Below are positions 26,461-35,304 of a stretch of 64,000 bases of DNA, piece after piece. The notes under the pieces are model-generated. The model worked only from the letters and a program-made list of their open reading frames with translations, searched no databases and was not told the origin of the DNA. Origin of the DNA: WHSW01 sp963740055 (GTDB lineage: Bacteria > Actinomycetota > Thermoleophilia > Solirubrobacterales > 70-9); NCBI GenBank assembly GCA_963740055.1, contig CAVUCL010000005.1, positions 620,001 through 684,000 of the forward strand, written 5' to 3'. A program made the translations under genes and the position numbers. The number at the start of each line of letters is the position of its first letter. The first letter of the stretch is position 1.

Positions 26461-28104
26461 CCGTCCGGCAGCAGCTTCCCCGGGTTCATGATCCCGGCCG
26501 GGTCGAGGCGCTCCTTCAGGGCTCGCAGCGCCTCGATCCCGACCTCGCCGACCTCGGCGCGCATGTAGGGGGCGTGGTCGCGGCCGACCGCGTGGTGGTG
26601 GGTGATCGTGCCCTCGGCGGCGACGATCGCCTCGCAGGCCGCGGCCTTCGCCGCCCGCCACTGCTCGAGCTCGGCGCCGGCGCGGCTGCGGGCGATGAAG
26701 GTGAAGTAGAGCGAGGCGCCGTCGCGATAGGCGTGCGAGAGGTGGCACATGACGATCCCCGGGGTGCCCTGGGCGTCGAGCGCGCTCGCGATCGCGGTGC
26801 CGACCTCGCGGTAGAGCTCGCCGAGGCGCGACCAGGTGTGCGAGGTCTCGAGCGTCTCGACCATGTAGCCGTGGTCGAGGAGCTCGTCGCGCAGGTAGGG
26901 GCCCTCGTAGCGACCGCGCTCCCACGCCGCACCCGGCGCCTCGCCGAGCGGCGCCGCGCCGCCGGCGCGCAGCAGCCGGGCCGAGCGCGCCCGGCGGCGG
27001 TCGACCGAGTCCGACTCGCCCTCCCAGCCGCAGATCACCAGGCAGCCGCCACGGCGGCGGCGCAGACGCAGGTAGGCGTCGAACAGGGCTCGCCTCAGTC
27101 CCGAGGTGCCCGCGAGGCCGAGCGAGATCCGGGTCTCGGTCTCGTCGGAGAGCCGGGTGACGTCGGCGAGCGCGTCGGCCTGGGCGAGCGAGCGGACGAG
27201 CTCGCGGCCGGCGGCGAAGTCGGGCGCGATCCAGCCCTCGTAGCGGCGCGCCTGCGGCGCCGCGCGCACCCGCGACGGTGACCTCGGTGATCACCCCGAG
27301 CACGCCCTCGGAGCCGAGCGCGAGCTCCCGCAGCGCGGGGCCCGCGGCGGTGTGCGGGGTCGCCAGCGTTCGCAGCTCGCCGATCGGGGTCGCCATCGCG
27401 AGCGCGGTGACCAGCTCGTCGAAGCGCCCGTACCCGCTCGAGGCCTGCCCGGCCGAGCGGGTGGCGGCGAAGCCGCCGATCGTCGCGTACTCGAACGACT
27501 GCGGGAAGTGGCCCAGGGTCAGCCCGCGGGCGCCGAGCGCCGCCTCGGCCTCCGGTCCGCGCAGGCCGGGGCCCAGGGTGGCGACCATCGAGATCGGGTC
27601 GACCGAGACCGCGCGCATCCGCCGCAGGTCGAGCGAGATCACCCGCTCGTGCTCGCCCGCGACCGGGTCGACCCCGCCGACGACGCTGGTCCCGCCGCCG
27701 AATGGGACCACGGCGATTCGCTCGCGCGAGCAGATCTCGAGCAGCGCCGCGACCTGCTCGGCCGTGCCCGGCATGACCACGGCGTCGGGAGCGGCGTCGA
27801 GCCGCCCGCCGCGCAGGCGCACGAGGTCGGCGTAGCCGCGTCCGGCGGCGCGGCGCACACGCTGCTCGTGGGCGACGAGCACGCTCGCGGGGTTGACCGC
27901 GTCGGCGATCGCGCCCGGCAGCGGGCGCGCCTCGGGCATCGCGACCTGGTCGAGCTCGACCCGCTCGCCGGCCTCGGCCTCGCCGAGCTCGTCGCGCAGC
28001 ATCGAGAGCGCCGCCGGCGCGAGCGTCGGCCGTCGCTGCGGGTCGCCCCACCCCCACCACTTGATCGGCGGCGCGCCGGCCGTCGCGCCCGCGGCCTCAG
28101 CCAT
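26457..28104 (-). CDS. FAD-binding oxidase, alkyl-DHAP synthase (AGPS)-like, frameshifted
   Basis: N-terminal PP-loop FAD domain: VVPFGGGTSVVGGVDP, GHFPQSFEYATIGGFAATRSAG and LGSEGVLGVITEVTV. The C-terminal cap holds YEGWIAPDF, ETSHTWSRL and HHHAVGRDHAPYM; the His cluster is typical of AGPS-like enzymes, which exchange an acyl for an alkyl group to make ether lipids. Other D-lactate/glycolate oxidase-like roles are possible. The frame breaks near 27268; a surplus G explains it and restores TVRVRAAPQARRYEGW. Repaired length is about 548 aa. The stop shares CTAG with the convergent gene. Confidence 0.8.
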
Positions 28105-28558
28105 CGGGCTCACCGACGAGCGCGCGCTCGATCCCGGTCAGCGCCTCGTCGAGGCGCCGGCGCGAGGCGCCGCGCATCATCGCTCCGCCGAGGCGCGAGA
28201 GGCCGCGCAGGGTCTCGTCGCTGGTCAGCGTGACCCGGGTCGCCTCGGCGTCGCGATCGAGGCCGATCTCGAGCCGGGCCGCCTTCAGGATGCGCTCGAA
28301 CGGCGTCCCCTCGATCTCCTGCTCCCAGGCGTAGCGGCTGCGCTCGGCGGCGTCGGTGCAGCGAAAGTCGGCCCGCACCCCGGTCCCGCGCTCGGTCGCG
28401 AAGACCGTGGTCCAGTGCGGGCGCTCGCGGGCGCCGCGCACGTCCTCGACCCGCAGCGTCCGCGGCCACCAGCGCGGCAGGCTGTGCGGGTCGGAGACCA
28501 GCTCCCAGACCCGGCCGCGGTCGGCGGCGATCGTCCGGCTTCGCGAGACGCGCGGCAC
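28097..28558 (-). CDS. SRPBCC-family protein (polyketide cyclase/START-like)
   Basis: 153 aa. Starts with SRSRTIAADRGRVWELVSDPHSLPRWWP, the usual helix-grip opening, and ends in a long amphipathic helix. Such small proteins bind hydrophobic ligands. The ligand is unknown. Its stop overlaps the FAD oxidase start by 8 nt, so they are cotranscribed, suggesting a lipid-linked role. Confidence 0.75.
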   Translation of the reverse strand: MPRVSRSRTIAADRGRVWELVSDPHSLPRWWPRTLRVEDVRGARERPHWTTVFATERGTGVRADFRCTDAAERSRYAWEQEIEGTPFERILKAARLEIGLDRDAEATRVTLTSDETLRGLSRLGGAMMRGASRRRLDEALTGIERALVGEPDG

Positions 28559-28569
28559 GGCCGCCGGCG

Positions 28570-29340
28570 CTACTCGCCGCTGGACTTCAGGCGCCTGAGG
28601 TCGCGGACCAGCAACAGGTGCTTGAGGTGCCCGCAGACGGCGGCGAGGCTCTCGAGGCTCTCGATCGCCTCCTTGCGCCGCGCCTGGCTGCGCGAGCGCA
28701 GTTGCGCGCCGAGCAGCTGCTCGAGCAGCGCCGCCTCGCGGTCGGCGGAGGTGCGAAAGACGCGTAGGTTGCGCCCGGCGACGCCGAACTTCGAGAGCTC
28801 GGCGGCGGCGCGGACGATCTCGAGGTCGGTCTCGTCGTAGGCGGTGCGCCCGTCGCGGCGCCCCGGCGAGACGATGCCGAAGTCCTGGAGCTCGCGCAAG
28901 AAGCCCTCCCCCACCCCGGCCTGGTCGAGCAGCTCCTCCTGGGTGAAGGTGGTCACCGCCTCGCCGACCGACGCGGCGCGGCGCTTCTGGCTCTCGCCGC
29001 TCGGCCGGCGGCCGGTGAAGTCGCCGGTCGCGAGCTCCTGGCGGATCACCCGCAGCGGCAGGAACTCGTCGCGCTGCATGCGCAGGATCGCGCGCAGGCG
29101 CTCGACGTCGGCCTGGCTGTAGAGGCGATAGCCCCCGGCGGTGCGCCTCGGGGCGAGCAGCTTCTGGTCCTCGAGGTAGCGGATCTTCGAGATCGAGATG
29201 TCGTCGAACTCCTGGCCGAGGATCTTCGCCACCGCGCCGATCGTGAGCGCGCGCCGCGGGCGCGAGTCGCCGCCCTCGCGGCGCGCCGGGGCCTCCTCGG
29301 CTCGGTTCGCGGTCCTCGGGTTTCCGGCGATCACAGCCAT
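28570..29340 (-). CDS. ftsR: MerR-family regulator, FtsR-like
   Basis: 256 aa from the ATG at 29340. The MerR winged HTH is ALTIGAVAKILGQEFDDISIS, KIRYLEDQKLLAPRR and GYRLYSQADVERL; a long helical C-terminal half follows with a second HTH-like block (FGIVSPGRRDGRTAYDETDL). The neighbouring zinc-ribbon/FHA gene and this order (FHA then MerR) match the actinobacterial garA-ftsR pair, where FtsR activates cell-division genes. Name assigned by architecture and synteny. Confidence 0.8.
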   Translation of the reverse strand: MAVIAGNPRTANRAEEAPARREGGDSRPRRALTIGAVAKILGQEFDDISISKIRYLEDQKLLAPRRTAGGYRLYSQADVERLRAILRMQRDEFLPLRVIRQELATGDFTGRRPSGESQKRRAASVGEAVTTFTQEELLDQAGVGEGFLRELQDFGIVSPGRRDGRTAYDETDLEIVRAAAELSKFGVAGRNLRVFRTSADREAALLEQLLGAQLRSRSQARRKEAIESLESLAAVCGHLKHLLLVRDLRRLKSSGE

Positions 29341-29353
29341 CGGTGGGCGGCGC

Positions 29354-29824
29354 TCACTTCTCCAGGTAGCTGAGCTTGAACTTGCCGATCTGGATCTCGT
29401 CCCCGTCGGCAAGCAGGTGCGACTCGATCCGGCGCCGGTTGACGTAGGTGCCGTTGAGCGAGCCGAGGTCGTCGATGTAGTGGCCGTCTTGGCGCTCGAC
29501 CAGCAGCGCGTGGTTGCGCGAGACGGTGACGTCGTCGAGGAAGATCGGTGCGTCGGGGGTCCGCCCGATGCTCATCCGCTCCTCGTCGACGGCGAAGCTC
29601 TCGCCGGCGCGCCCGCCGCCGGAGCGGATCACCAGCGCCGCCCCCGACTTGTCGACCTCCTCGTCGATGTCGACCGGGGTGTACTCGCCCGTCTCGTCGA
29701 CCTTGTAGGTCATCGTCGAGGGCTCGTCGCCGCCCTCGGGCCGGCCGAGGAAGGCGCCGCACTTCTGGCAGTAGTTGGCGCCCTCGGGGTTGACGAAGCC
29801 GCACTCCGGACAGTGGAGCGCCAT
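29354..29824 (-). CDS. Zinc-ribbon/FHA domain protein (GarA-like)
   Basis: 156 aa. An N-terminal Cys4 ribbon (CPECG and YCQKCG) is followed by a linker with a Thr-rich segment (TYKVDETGEYTP) and an FHA domain: MSIGRTPDAPIF, VSRNHALL and LGSLNGTYVN hold the phosphothreonine-binding Arg, Ser and Asn. Relatives such as GarA/OdhI are phosphorylated by Ser/Thr kinases and control central metabolism. The linker Thr is a candidate phosphosite. The gene abuts the RsiG-like gene (stop at 29825) and lies 13 nt before ftsR. Confidence 0.82.
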   Translation of the reverse strand: MALHCPECGFVNPEGANYCQKCGAFLGRPEGGDEPSTMTYKVDETGEYTPVDIDEEVDKSGAALVIRSGGGRAGESFAVDEERMSIGRTPDAPIFLDDVTVSRNHALLVERQDGHYIDDLGSLNGTYVNRRRIESHLLADGDEIQIGKFKLSYLEK

Positions 29825-30103
29825 CTACGCGCTCTCTTCCTCCGGCCCGGGCGGCACCTTGCCGAGCAGGATGTCGGTCAGCTGCTGCACGTCGGCGCCG
29901 GTGATCGAGGCGTCGCCGTGCTCGCGCTTGACCTTGAGCCGGCTGACGAGCTCGGCGCGCAGGATGTCGATCTTGCCGTGCAGGACCCGGCGGCGGTAGG
30001 AGACCTCACGCTCCTCGTCGGTGAGCTCGTCGATCACGGAGCGAAGCTCCTCGTCGCTCATCGCGCCCATGTCGGGAAAGGTTTCGTCGTACTCGGTGCT
30101 CAT
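29825..30103 (-). CDS. RsiG-like c-di-GMP-responsive anti-sigma protein
   Basis: 92 aa, mostly one helical hairpin. It contains EREVSYRRRVLHGKID, which fits the RsiG c-di-GMP motif E-x3-S-x2-R-x3-Q-x3-D, with His in place of Gln. Known RsiG proteins bind c-di-GMP and sequester the sigma WhiG. Single-motif RsiG from Rubrobacter works as a homodimer, and the length here fits that form. No WhiG gene is in the window, so the target is open. The start ATG 30103 has an AGGGGCG ribosome site; a longer open frame has no support. First gene of an operon with the FHA and FtsR-like genes. Confidence 0.65.
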   Translation of the reverse strand: MSTEYDETFPDMGAMSDEELRSVIDELTDEEREVSYRRRVLHGKIDILRAELVSRLKVKREHGDASITGADVQQLTDILLGKVPPGPEEESA

Positions 30104-30154
30104 CTCGCCCCTGGATCTGTGGCTTCCGGCATTCCCGGAGCCGGCTTGTCGCCG

Positions 30155-30181
30155 ATTATACGGCTGCTCCGCAAACTTCAA
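30155..30181 (-). promoter_or_regulatory. Promoter of the RsiG-like/FHA/MerR operon
   Basis: Minus strand TTGAAG (30181-30176), 15-nt spacer, and a perfect TATAAT (30160-30155). The leader is about 45 nt. The -35 lies in a palindrome AACTTCAAGTT (30174-30184) that could be an operator. Confidence 0.6.
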
Positions 30182-30214
30182 GTTGAGCTTGACCCTTTGC
30201 GAGCCCGCTTGCGT

Positions 30215-30892
30215 TCAGGGCGCGGCTCCGGCGCGCTCGAGCGGTCGCGGCGGCCGCCGGCCCCAGGCGTCGCGGACGTAGAGCACCGTCGCCAGGATCG
30301 CGATCGCGACCCCGACCACGAACCCGGCGCGGATGATCCACCAGTCGAAGACCATGCTCCAGAAGATCCCGCCGAAGACGAGGAAGACGCCGATCCGCCC
30401 GATCCAGGTGATCTCGAGGTCGACCCCCCGCCGCAGGGCGAGCTCGGCGAGGACCAGGGTCGCGACCTCGCGGATCGCGAGCGCCGCCAGCGCCCAGCGC
30501 GGCAGGAGCTCGAAGTGCCAGCAGACCGCGGCCCCGCTGAGCACCGTGAGCCGGTCGACGACCGGGTCGAGCAGCGCCCCCATGCGCGAGTACTGGCCGG
30601 TGGCGCGGGCGAGGAAGCCGTCGAGGTAGTCGCCGAGCGTGATCGCGAGGTAGATCAGCGCCGGCGCCGTCGCGCGCCCGTCGCCGGAGTCGAACGCGAG
30701 CACGAGGAAGACCGGCAGCGCCGCGAGGCGGACGTAGCCGACCAGGTTCGGGATCGTCCACGGATGCAGCGGAGCGCCGCGGCGGGTCGAGCTCGGCGGC
30801 GGGCCGGAGCGGTCGATCCCGAACAGCCGGCGCTTGGAGAACCGCTGGCGGACCGACTCGACCGCGCTCTCGCGGCGTTCAGCCTCCGCCAT
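30215..30892 (-). CDS. CDP-alcohol phosphatidyltransferase (PgsA-like)
   Basis: 225 aa membrane enzyme of phospholipid synthesis. The signature D-x2-DG-x2-AR-x8-G-x3-D-x3-D is complete (DYLDGFLAR, then GALLDPVVD). About five to six membrane helices. Head group (glycerol phosphate, inositol phosphate, or cardiolipin) cannot be decided. The start overlaps the proS end by 14 nt, so the two are cotranscribed. Confidence 0.85.
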   Translation of the reverse strand: MAEAERRESAVESVRQRFSKRRLFGIDRSGPPPSSTRRGAPLHPWTIPNLVGYVRLAALPVFLVLAFDSGDGRATAPALIYLAITLGDYLDGFLARATGQYSRMGALLDPVVDRLTVLSGAAVCWHFELLPRWALAALAIREVATLVLAELALRRGVDLEITWIGRIGVFLVFGGIFWSMVFDWWIIRAGFVVGVAIAILATVLYVRDAWGRRPPRPLERAGAAP

Positions 30893-32581
30893 CGCGGTCC
30901 ATGCCGTCCAGGATCTCGGCGGCGCGGCGGGCGGCACCCGCGACCTCGAGCCGGTGCTCGGCGCCCGTGGCGCGCTCCTGCGCCTCGAGCTCGCCCTCGG
31001 CGAGCGCCCGCTTTCCGACCACGACCCGCAGCGGGCAGCCGAGCAGCTCGGCGTCGGTGAGCTTCTCCCCCGCTCCGGCCTGGCGATCGTCGAACACGGT
31101 CTCGATCCCGGCCTCGCCGAGCTCCTCATACAGGCGCTCGGCCGCCTCGAATGTCTCCTCGCCGGGCTTGCCAAGCGCGACCAGGTGCAGGTCCCAGGGC
31201 GCGATCGAGCGCGGCCAGACGATGCCCTGCTCGTCGGCGCGCTGCTCGATCGAACCGGCGACCACGCGCGCCGGCCCGAGCCCGTAGCTGCCCATGACGA
31301 TCGGATGCTCCTTGCCGTCGGGGTCGAGGTAGGTGGCGCCGAGCGGCTCGGAGTAGCGGGTGCCGAGCTTGAAGATGTTGCCGACCTCGATCGCGGTCTC
31401 GATCTCGATCGGATCGCCGCCGGGCGAGGTGTCGCCCGCCTCGACCGTGCGGAAGTCGAGCTCGTCGAAGGCGAAGTCGCGCCCCGGCTCGACCCCGATC
31501 AGGTGGGCGTCGGGCGAGTTCGCGCCGGCGAAGTAGCCGCCGCCCTGGATCGCGGCGTCCTTGATCACGTCGAGCTGGGCGCCGACCGGGCCGATGTAGC
31601 CGGGCGGCCCGAGCTCGGCCTCGATCTCCTCGGTGCTCGCCTGCGCGAAAGTCGGCGCCGAGGCGCGTTGCGGAGCTTGATCTCGTTCAGGCGATGGTCG
31701 CCGCGAAGCAGCGCGAGCACCATCCCGCGTCCGTCGACGATCACCGGCATCGCCTTCAATGCCGCGCCCGCGGGCACGCCGAGCGCACCCGCGACCTCGT
31801 CGACCGTGGTCAGGCCCGGGGTCGGCACCTCGCGCGGCTCGTCGAGGGCGGGCGGCAGCTCGACCGGCTGGGCGGTCGCCGAGGCGATCTCGAGATTGGC
31901 GGCGTAGCCGGGCGCGAGCGCGACCTCGTTCTCCCCCGCCTCGCACGGGGCCATGTACTCGTGTGCGCCGGTGCCGCCCATCATCCCGACGTCGGACTCG
32001 ACCTCATACCAGCGCAGCTCGCAGCGGTCGAGGATGCGCCGGTACGCGTCGCGGTGGAGCTCGTAGCTCTTCGCCAGTCCCTCCTCGTCGCGGTCGAACG
32101 AGTAGGAGTCCTTCATCGTGAACTCGCGCGTGCGCAGCACGCCGGCGCGCGGGCGCGGCTCGTCGCGCTCCTTGACCTGGAGGTGGTAGAGGATCTTCGG
32201 CAGCTCGCGGTAGGAGCGGATCTCGCGCGCGACGTGGAAGGTGAGCGCCTCCTCGTGGGTCATCGCGAGCACGTAGTCGGTCTCCTTGCGGTCGTTGAGC
32301 TTGAACAGCTCGTCGATCTCGTAGCGGCCGGTCTTGCGCCACGGCTCGGCCGGCTGCAGCACCGGCATCAGCATCTCCTGGCCACCGATCGCGTCGATCT
32401 CCTCGCGCACGATCGCCTCGACCCGCTTGATCACGCGGTATCCGGCGGGCAGCCAGGTCCACAGCCCGGCGCCCATCTGGCGCACCAGGCCGGCGCGCAC
32501 CATCAGCCGGTGCGAGCGCGACTCGGCGTCGGCGGGGTCCTCGCGCAGGGTGGGCAGAAAGTAGGTCGAGAGCCGCGCCAT
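30879..32581 (-). CDS. proS: Prolyl-tRNA synthetase, frameshifted
   Basis: Class II synthetase of the long bacterial type with an editing insertion. Motif 1-2 region GAGLWTWLPAGYR, MTHEEALT and VLRTREFTMKDSYSF precede the insertion. Motif 3 is MGSYGLGPARV. The anticodon-binding domain ends the protein. The frame breaks near 31655-31665, where two surplus bases (C in GCGCCTCGG and G in CGCGCAG) separate NEIKLRNA from QASTEEIEAELG. Repaired length is about 566 aa, as expected. Because the gene is essential, the break is very likely a sequence error. TAGGCT lies 10 nt before the ATG. Confidence 0.93.
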
Positions 32582-32620
32582 CGAGCGGCCCAGCCTATCG
32601 GGGCTGCCGACGTCGACCGC

Positions 32621-33910
32621 TCAGGCGCGGGTGAAGCGCCGGCCCGCCGTCGGCGAGGCCTCCTCGTGAGGCCGGGGCCGCGCTTGACCGGCTTCAGGAA
32701 CGGTTCGGCGGTGACGTCGTTGCCCTCCGCGCGCGCCTTCTCGGCCTCGAGCTTGGCGATCCGCTCGGGGGTGAGCTCGTCGGCGTTCTCCTCCTCGATC
32801 CGTGCCAGCCACTCGGCGCCCTCGGCGGCCTTCGCGTCGTCGACCTCGACCGAGCCGCGGTCGAGCGAGCGGTCGATCTCGCGAAAGAGGGCCTCGACGA
32901 GGTCGTCCTGGGGCACCTTCTTCAGCGGCTTGCCGTGGGCGAAGATCAGGCCCTCGTTCTTCGCCCCGGTGATCCCGAAGTCGGCATGCGAGGCCTCGCC
33001 GATCCCGTTCACCGCGCAGCCGAGCACCGCGACTTCGATCGGCTCCGTCGTATGCCTCGAGCCGGCGCTCGATCTCGGCGACGACCGAGTCCATGTCGAA
33101 CTGCAACCGCCCGCAGGTCGGGCAGGCGATCAGCACCGGCCCGCGCTCGCGCAGCTGCAATGCCTTGAGGATCTCCCAGGCGACCTTGACCTCCTCCTCC
33201 GCGTGGAAGGTGGAGAGGCTGATCCGGATCGTGTCGCCGACGCCGTCGGCGAGCAGCGTGCCGAGGCCGACCGCCGACTTCAGCGACCCCGACCACTTCG
33301 TCCCCGCCTCGGTGATCCCCAGGTGCATCGGATAGGGGATCCGCTCGGAGAGCAGCCGGTTGGCCGCGATCGTGTTCGGGACGTTGGTCGACTTGATCGA
33401 GACCTTGAAGTTCTCGTAGTCGAGCGACTCCATCATCTCGACGAACTCCGCCGCCGCGGTCACCAGCGCCTCGACCGGGTTCGAGCGCTCGAGCTCGTGC
33501 AGGTGCTTGGGCAGCGAGCCGGAGTTGACCCCGATCCGCATCGGCACGCCGGCCTCGGTCGCCTTCACCGCGACCTCGGCGACCTTCTCGCGGCCGCCGA
33601 TGTTGCCCGGGTTGAGGCGGATGCAATGGGCGCCGGCGTCGATCGCCTTCAGCGCCAGGGTGTAGTTGAAGTGGATGTCGGCGATCACCGGGATCGGCGA
33701 GCGCTCGACGATCGTCTTCAGCGCCACCGCGTCCTCGTCGCGCGGGACCGCGACGCGGACCAGGTCGGCGCCCGCGTCGGCGACCTTGGCGATCTGGTCC
33801 ATGGTCGCCTCGAGGTTCGCGGTCTCGGTCTTGGTCATCGTCTGCACGGCGACGGGGGCGCCGCCGCCGATCGGGACGCCACCGACCCAGATCTGGCGCT
33901 TGGAGGCCAT
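32621..33910 (-). CDS. ispG: IspG, 4-hydroxy-3-methylbut-2-enyl diphosphate synthase, two frameshifts
   Basis: MEP-pathway [4Fe-4S] enzyme. The barrel begins RQIWVGGVPIGGGAPVAVQ and contains IRLNPGNIGG. Cluster ligands are Cys in ACPTCGRLQFD and in VLGCAVNGIGEA. The frame breaks near 33045 (surplus base before EPIEVAVLGC) and again near 32665 (missing A; restores LTKEASPTAG). The last frame ends at 32621. Repaired length is about 430 aa. Transcription appears leaderless. Dxr of the same pathway lies at 40-41 kb. Confidence 0.93.
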   Translation of the reverse strand: MASKRQIWVGGVPIGGGAPVAVQTMTKTETANLEATMDQIAKVADAGADLVRVAVPRDEDAVALKTIVERSPIPVIADIHFNYTLALKAIDAGAHCIRLNPGNIGGREKVAEVAVKATEAGVPMRIGVNSGSLPKHLHELERSNPVEALVTAAAEFVEMMESLDYENFKVSIKSTNVPNTIAANRLLSERIPYPMHLGITEAGTKWSGSLKSAVGLGTLLADGVGDTIRISLSTFHAEEEVKVAWEILKALQLRERGPVLIACPTCGRLQFDMDSVVAEIERRLEAYDGADRSRGARLRGERDRRGLACRLRDHRGEERGPDLRPRQAAEEGAPGRPRRGPLSRDRPLARPRLGRGRRREGRRGRRVAGTDRGGERRRAHPRADRQARGREGARGGQRRHRRTVPEAGQARPRPHEEASPTAGRRFTRA

Positions 33911-33916
33911 GCGGAC

Positions 33917-33922
33917 ATTGTG
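33917..33922 (-). promoter_or_regulatory. Putative -10 (CACAAT) of ispG, leaderless
   Basis: CACAAT on the minus strand ends 6 nt before the ispG ATG at 33910. No ribosome site. Confidence 0.45.
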
Positions 33923-34151
33923 ACAGCGGGGGACCGGGTTGCCGGTCTACGCCGTCGTCCTCCGTTCTTCGCTTGCCGGTGCGGTTTGCGGCGTTCAAGC
34001 GTTCACGGTGGACCAGCGCGTAGGCAGCGGAAGTGGGGTGCGAGTCGTCTTCAGCCCCGAAGGCGGCTCGCTCTGATGCCCACTCGCGGAAAATGGGCGA
34101 TGTTTGGCTCCGCGACTCCGAGTGATTGCGAGCAAACGCTAATATCGCCGA

Positions 34152-34241
34152 CGCAGCTTTCGGTGGTCCCCCCATCGAAGGAAATCCCCGCGCTACACGG
34201 CGCGGGCGCGAGAGGGCCGCTTTCCCACAGGCGGCCCTTTC
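34152..34241 (+). ncRNA. Candidate small RNA
   Basis: Region 33911-34417 has no convincing gene. Inside it, TAATAT (34140-34145) could be a -10. It is followed by two perfect hairpins: CCCGCGC/GCGCGGG (34187-34193, 34200-34206) and AGGGCCGC/GCGGCCCT (34213-34220, 34231-34238), the latter ending in TTT. This is the layout of a short transcript of about 90 nt with an intrinsic terminator. No -35 is clear and no family is recognised. A tRNA was looked for and not found. Confidence 0.35.
34213..34240 (+). terminator. Rho-independent terminator-like hairpin
   Basis: A perfect 8-bp GC-rich stem with a 10-nt loop, followed by TTT. It does not follow any recognised gene on the plus strand, so it may end the candidate small RNA. 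Confidence 0.5.
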
Positions 34242-34417
34242 GTCGCTCGGGAGGCGATGTATGTTGCTCGCGGAGGTCACGCGGCTCGCCGTTTCTTTGT
34301 TGCCAGCCGCACGTATCGGGGCCGACGCCCGCTCCTTGTCTGAATCTCAAGTCTCGCGGGCGGTCAGGTGGCCCCTCACGGTTATGCCCCTACGCGAGGG
34401 GTAGCCGAAGCGAACCG

Positions 34418-34675
34418 ATGCCGACCTGGGTCCTGCAAGCCATAACCGCCGTACGGAAGGTCCCGTGGCGACGGGTCATCGCGGCGATCGTCTGGCTGAA
34501 CACGGAGGGGCGGCGGTATTGGAATCGGCTGACGCCGGCCGAGCGTCGCGAGGTTCGTGATTTGGCGTTGAAGTCGAAAGGGAGCCGGTCGAACTTGACG
34601 CCAGACGACGAGGACCGTCTGATCCTCCTGTTCCGGAAGCTCCGCCGGCCGAATTCTGGCGAAGCACCGGGCTAG
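34418..34675 (+). CDS. Small basic protein, paralogue of the 54.6-kb gene
   Basis: 85 aa, basic. A hydrophobic N-terminal stretch (WRRVIAAIVWLN) is followed by RLTPAERREVRDLALKSKGS and LTPDDEDRLILLFRKLRR. The same plan, a hydrophobic start, an ER..L..L..KSKG block, an LT..E...ML.L.RKL block, occurs in the 80-aa protein at 54629-54871. Function unknown. It lies in the accessory segment between ispG and the acyl-CoA synthetase. Confidence 0.6.
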   Translation: MPTWVLQAITAVRKVPWRRVIAAIVWLNTEGRRYWNRLTPAERREVRDLALKSKGSRSNLTPDDEDRLILLFRKLRRPNSGEAPG

Positions 34676-34743
34676 CCCGCCCAATCCAACGACAAGCGGC
34701 CCAGCGCTGCCGCCTCGGTCTCGATCCACGAAACTCGGCTGAG

Positions 34744-35085
34744 CTAGGCCAGTTTCTCAGTCAACTCCGCTGCCTCGCCGAACTTCTCGACCAGCCAGAA
34801 GTGGGGATAGGTCATGACTACGGTCTCGAAGCCTTCAGCGACGTGGCCAGGGGCGACCGCGAATCGATTCGTCTCCGCGCGGACCATGTCCCATTCCACC
34901 CCGGAGAGGGGGATGCGCTCGGTGCAGTCAGTTCGCCAGCATTCGCATCGAAAGCCGGGCATCGAATCGCGGGTCTGCCTAGCAGCCTCAGCTCGGCGCT
35001 CGTTGAGCGTTCGCACCCAGGCCTCGTTGTATGCGACGCGCTCCGCGCGAGAGCCAGGCGGGGGTTCGGCGTTTCTCTGCGACAT
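34744..35085 (-). CDS. Conserved hypothetical protein with Cys cluster
   Basis: 113 aa. FRCECWRTDCTERI holds three cysteines, followed by LSGVEWDMVRAETNRFAV and APGHVAEGFETVV. I recognise the overall pattern as widespread in actinobacteria but know no function. The Cys cluster may bind zinc. Isolated gene on the minus strand within the accessory segment. Confidence 0.65.
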   Translation of the reverse strand: MSQRNAEPPPGSRAERVAYNEAWVRTLNERRAEAARQTRDSMPGFRCECWRTDCTERIPLSGVEWDMVRAETNRFAVAPGHVAEGFETVVMTYPHFWLVEKFGEAAELTEKLA

Positions 35086-35266
35086 CGTCCGAGGTCTACC
35101 CGTGGACGAAGGTCACGAACGGGATGGCGCCGCGCCCGATCACGAGCTGGCGCTGATTCTGCAGGGATGGCGGAGCGGCGGCGATTCTCACTCCTCCCGC
35201 GTACACAAGCCGAGGGCTCCAGTCTTAGGTCCCTCGGCGGGCCTCAAGGCGCTCACCGGCTTCGGG

Positions 35267-35295
35267 TTGCCCCCCTGGGTTGACGGATGGATACT
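35267..35295 (+). promoter_or_regulatory. Putative promoter of the SnoaL-like gene
   Basis: TTGCCC (35267-35272), 17-nt spacer, GATACT (35290-35295), then 9 nt to the ATG at 35305. It overlaps the alternative ATG at 35287, favouring the downstream start. The stretch 35086-35266 shows nothing clear. Confidence 0.45.
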
Positions 35296-35304
35296 GAGCC
35301 GGCG

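Noticed and set aside
33911..34417. tRNA, rnpB or tmRNA gene in the long gap
   Set aside because: No T-loop GTTCRA in a cloverleaf context and no conserved RNase P or tmRNA core found.
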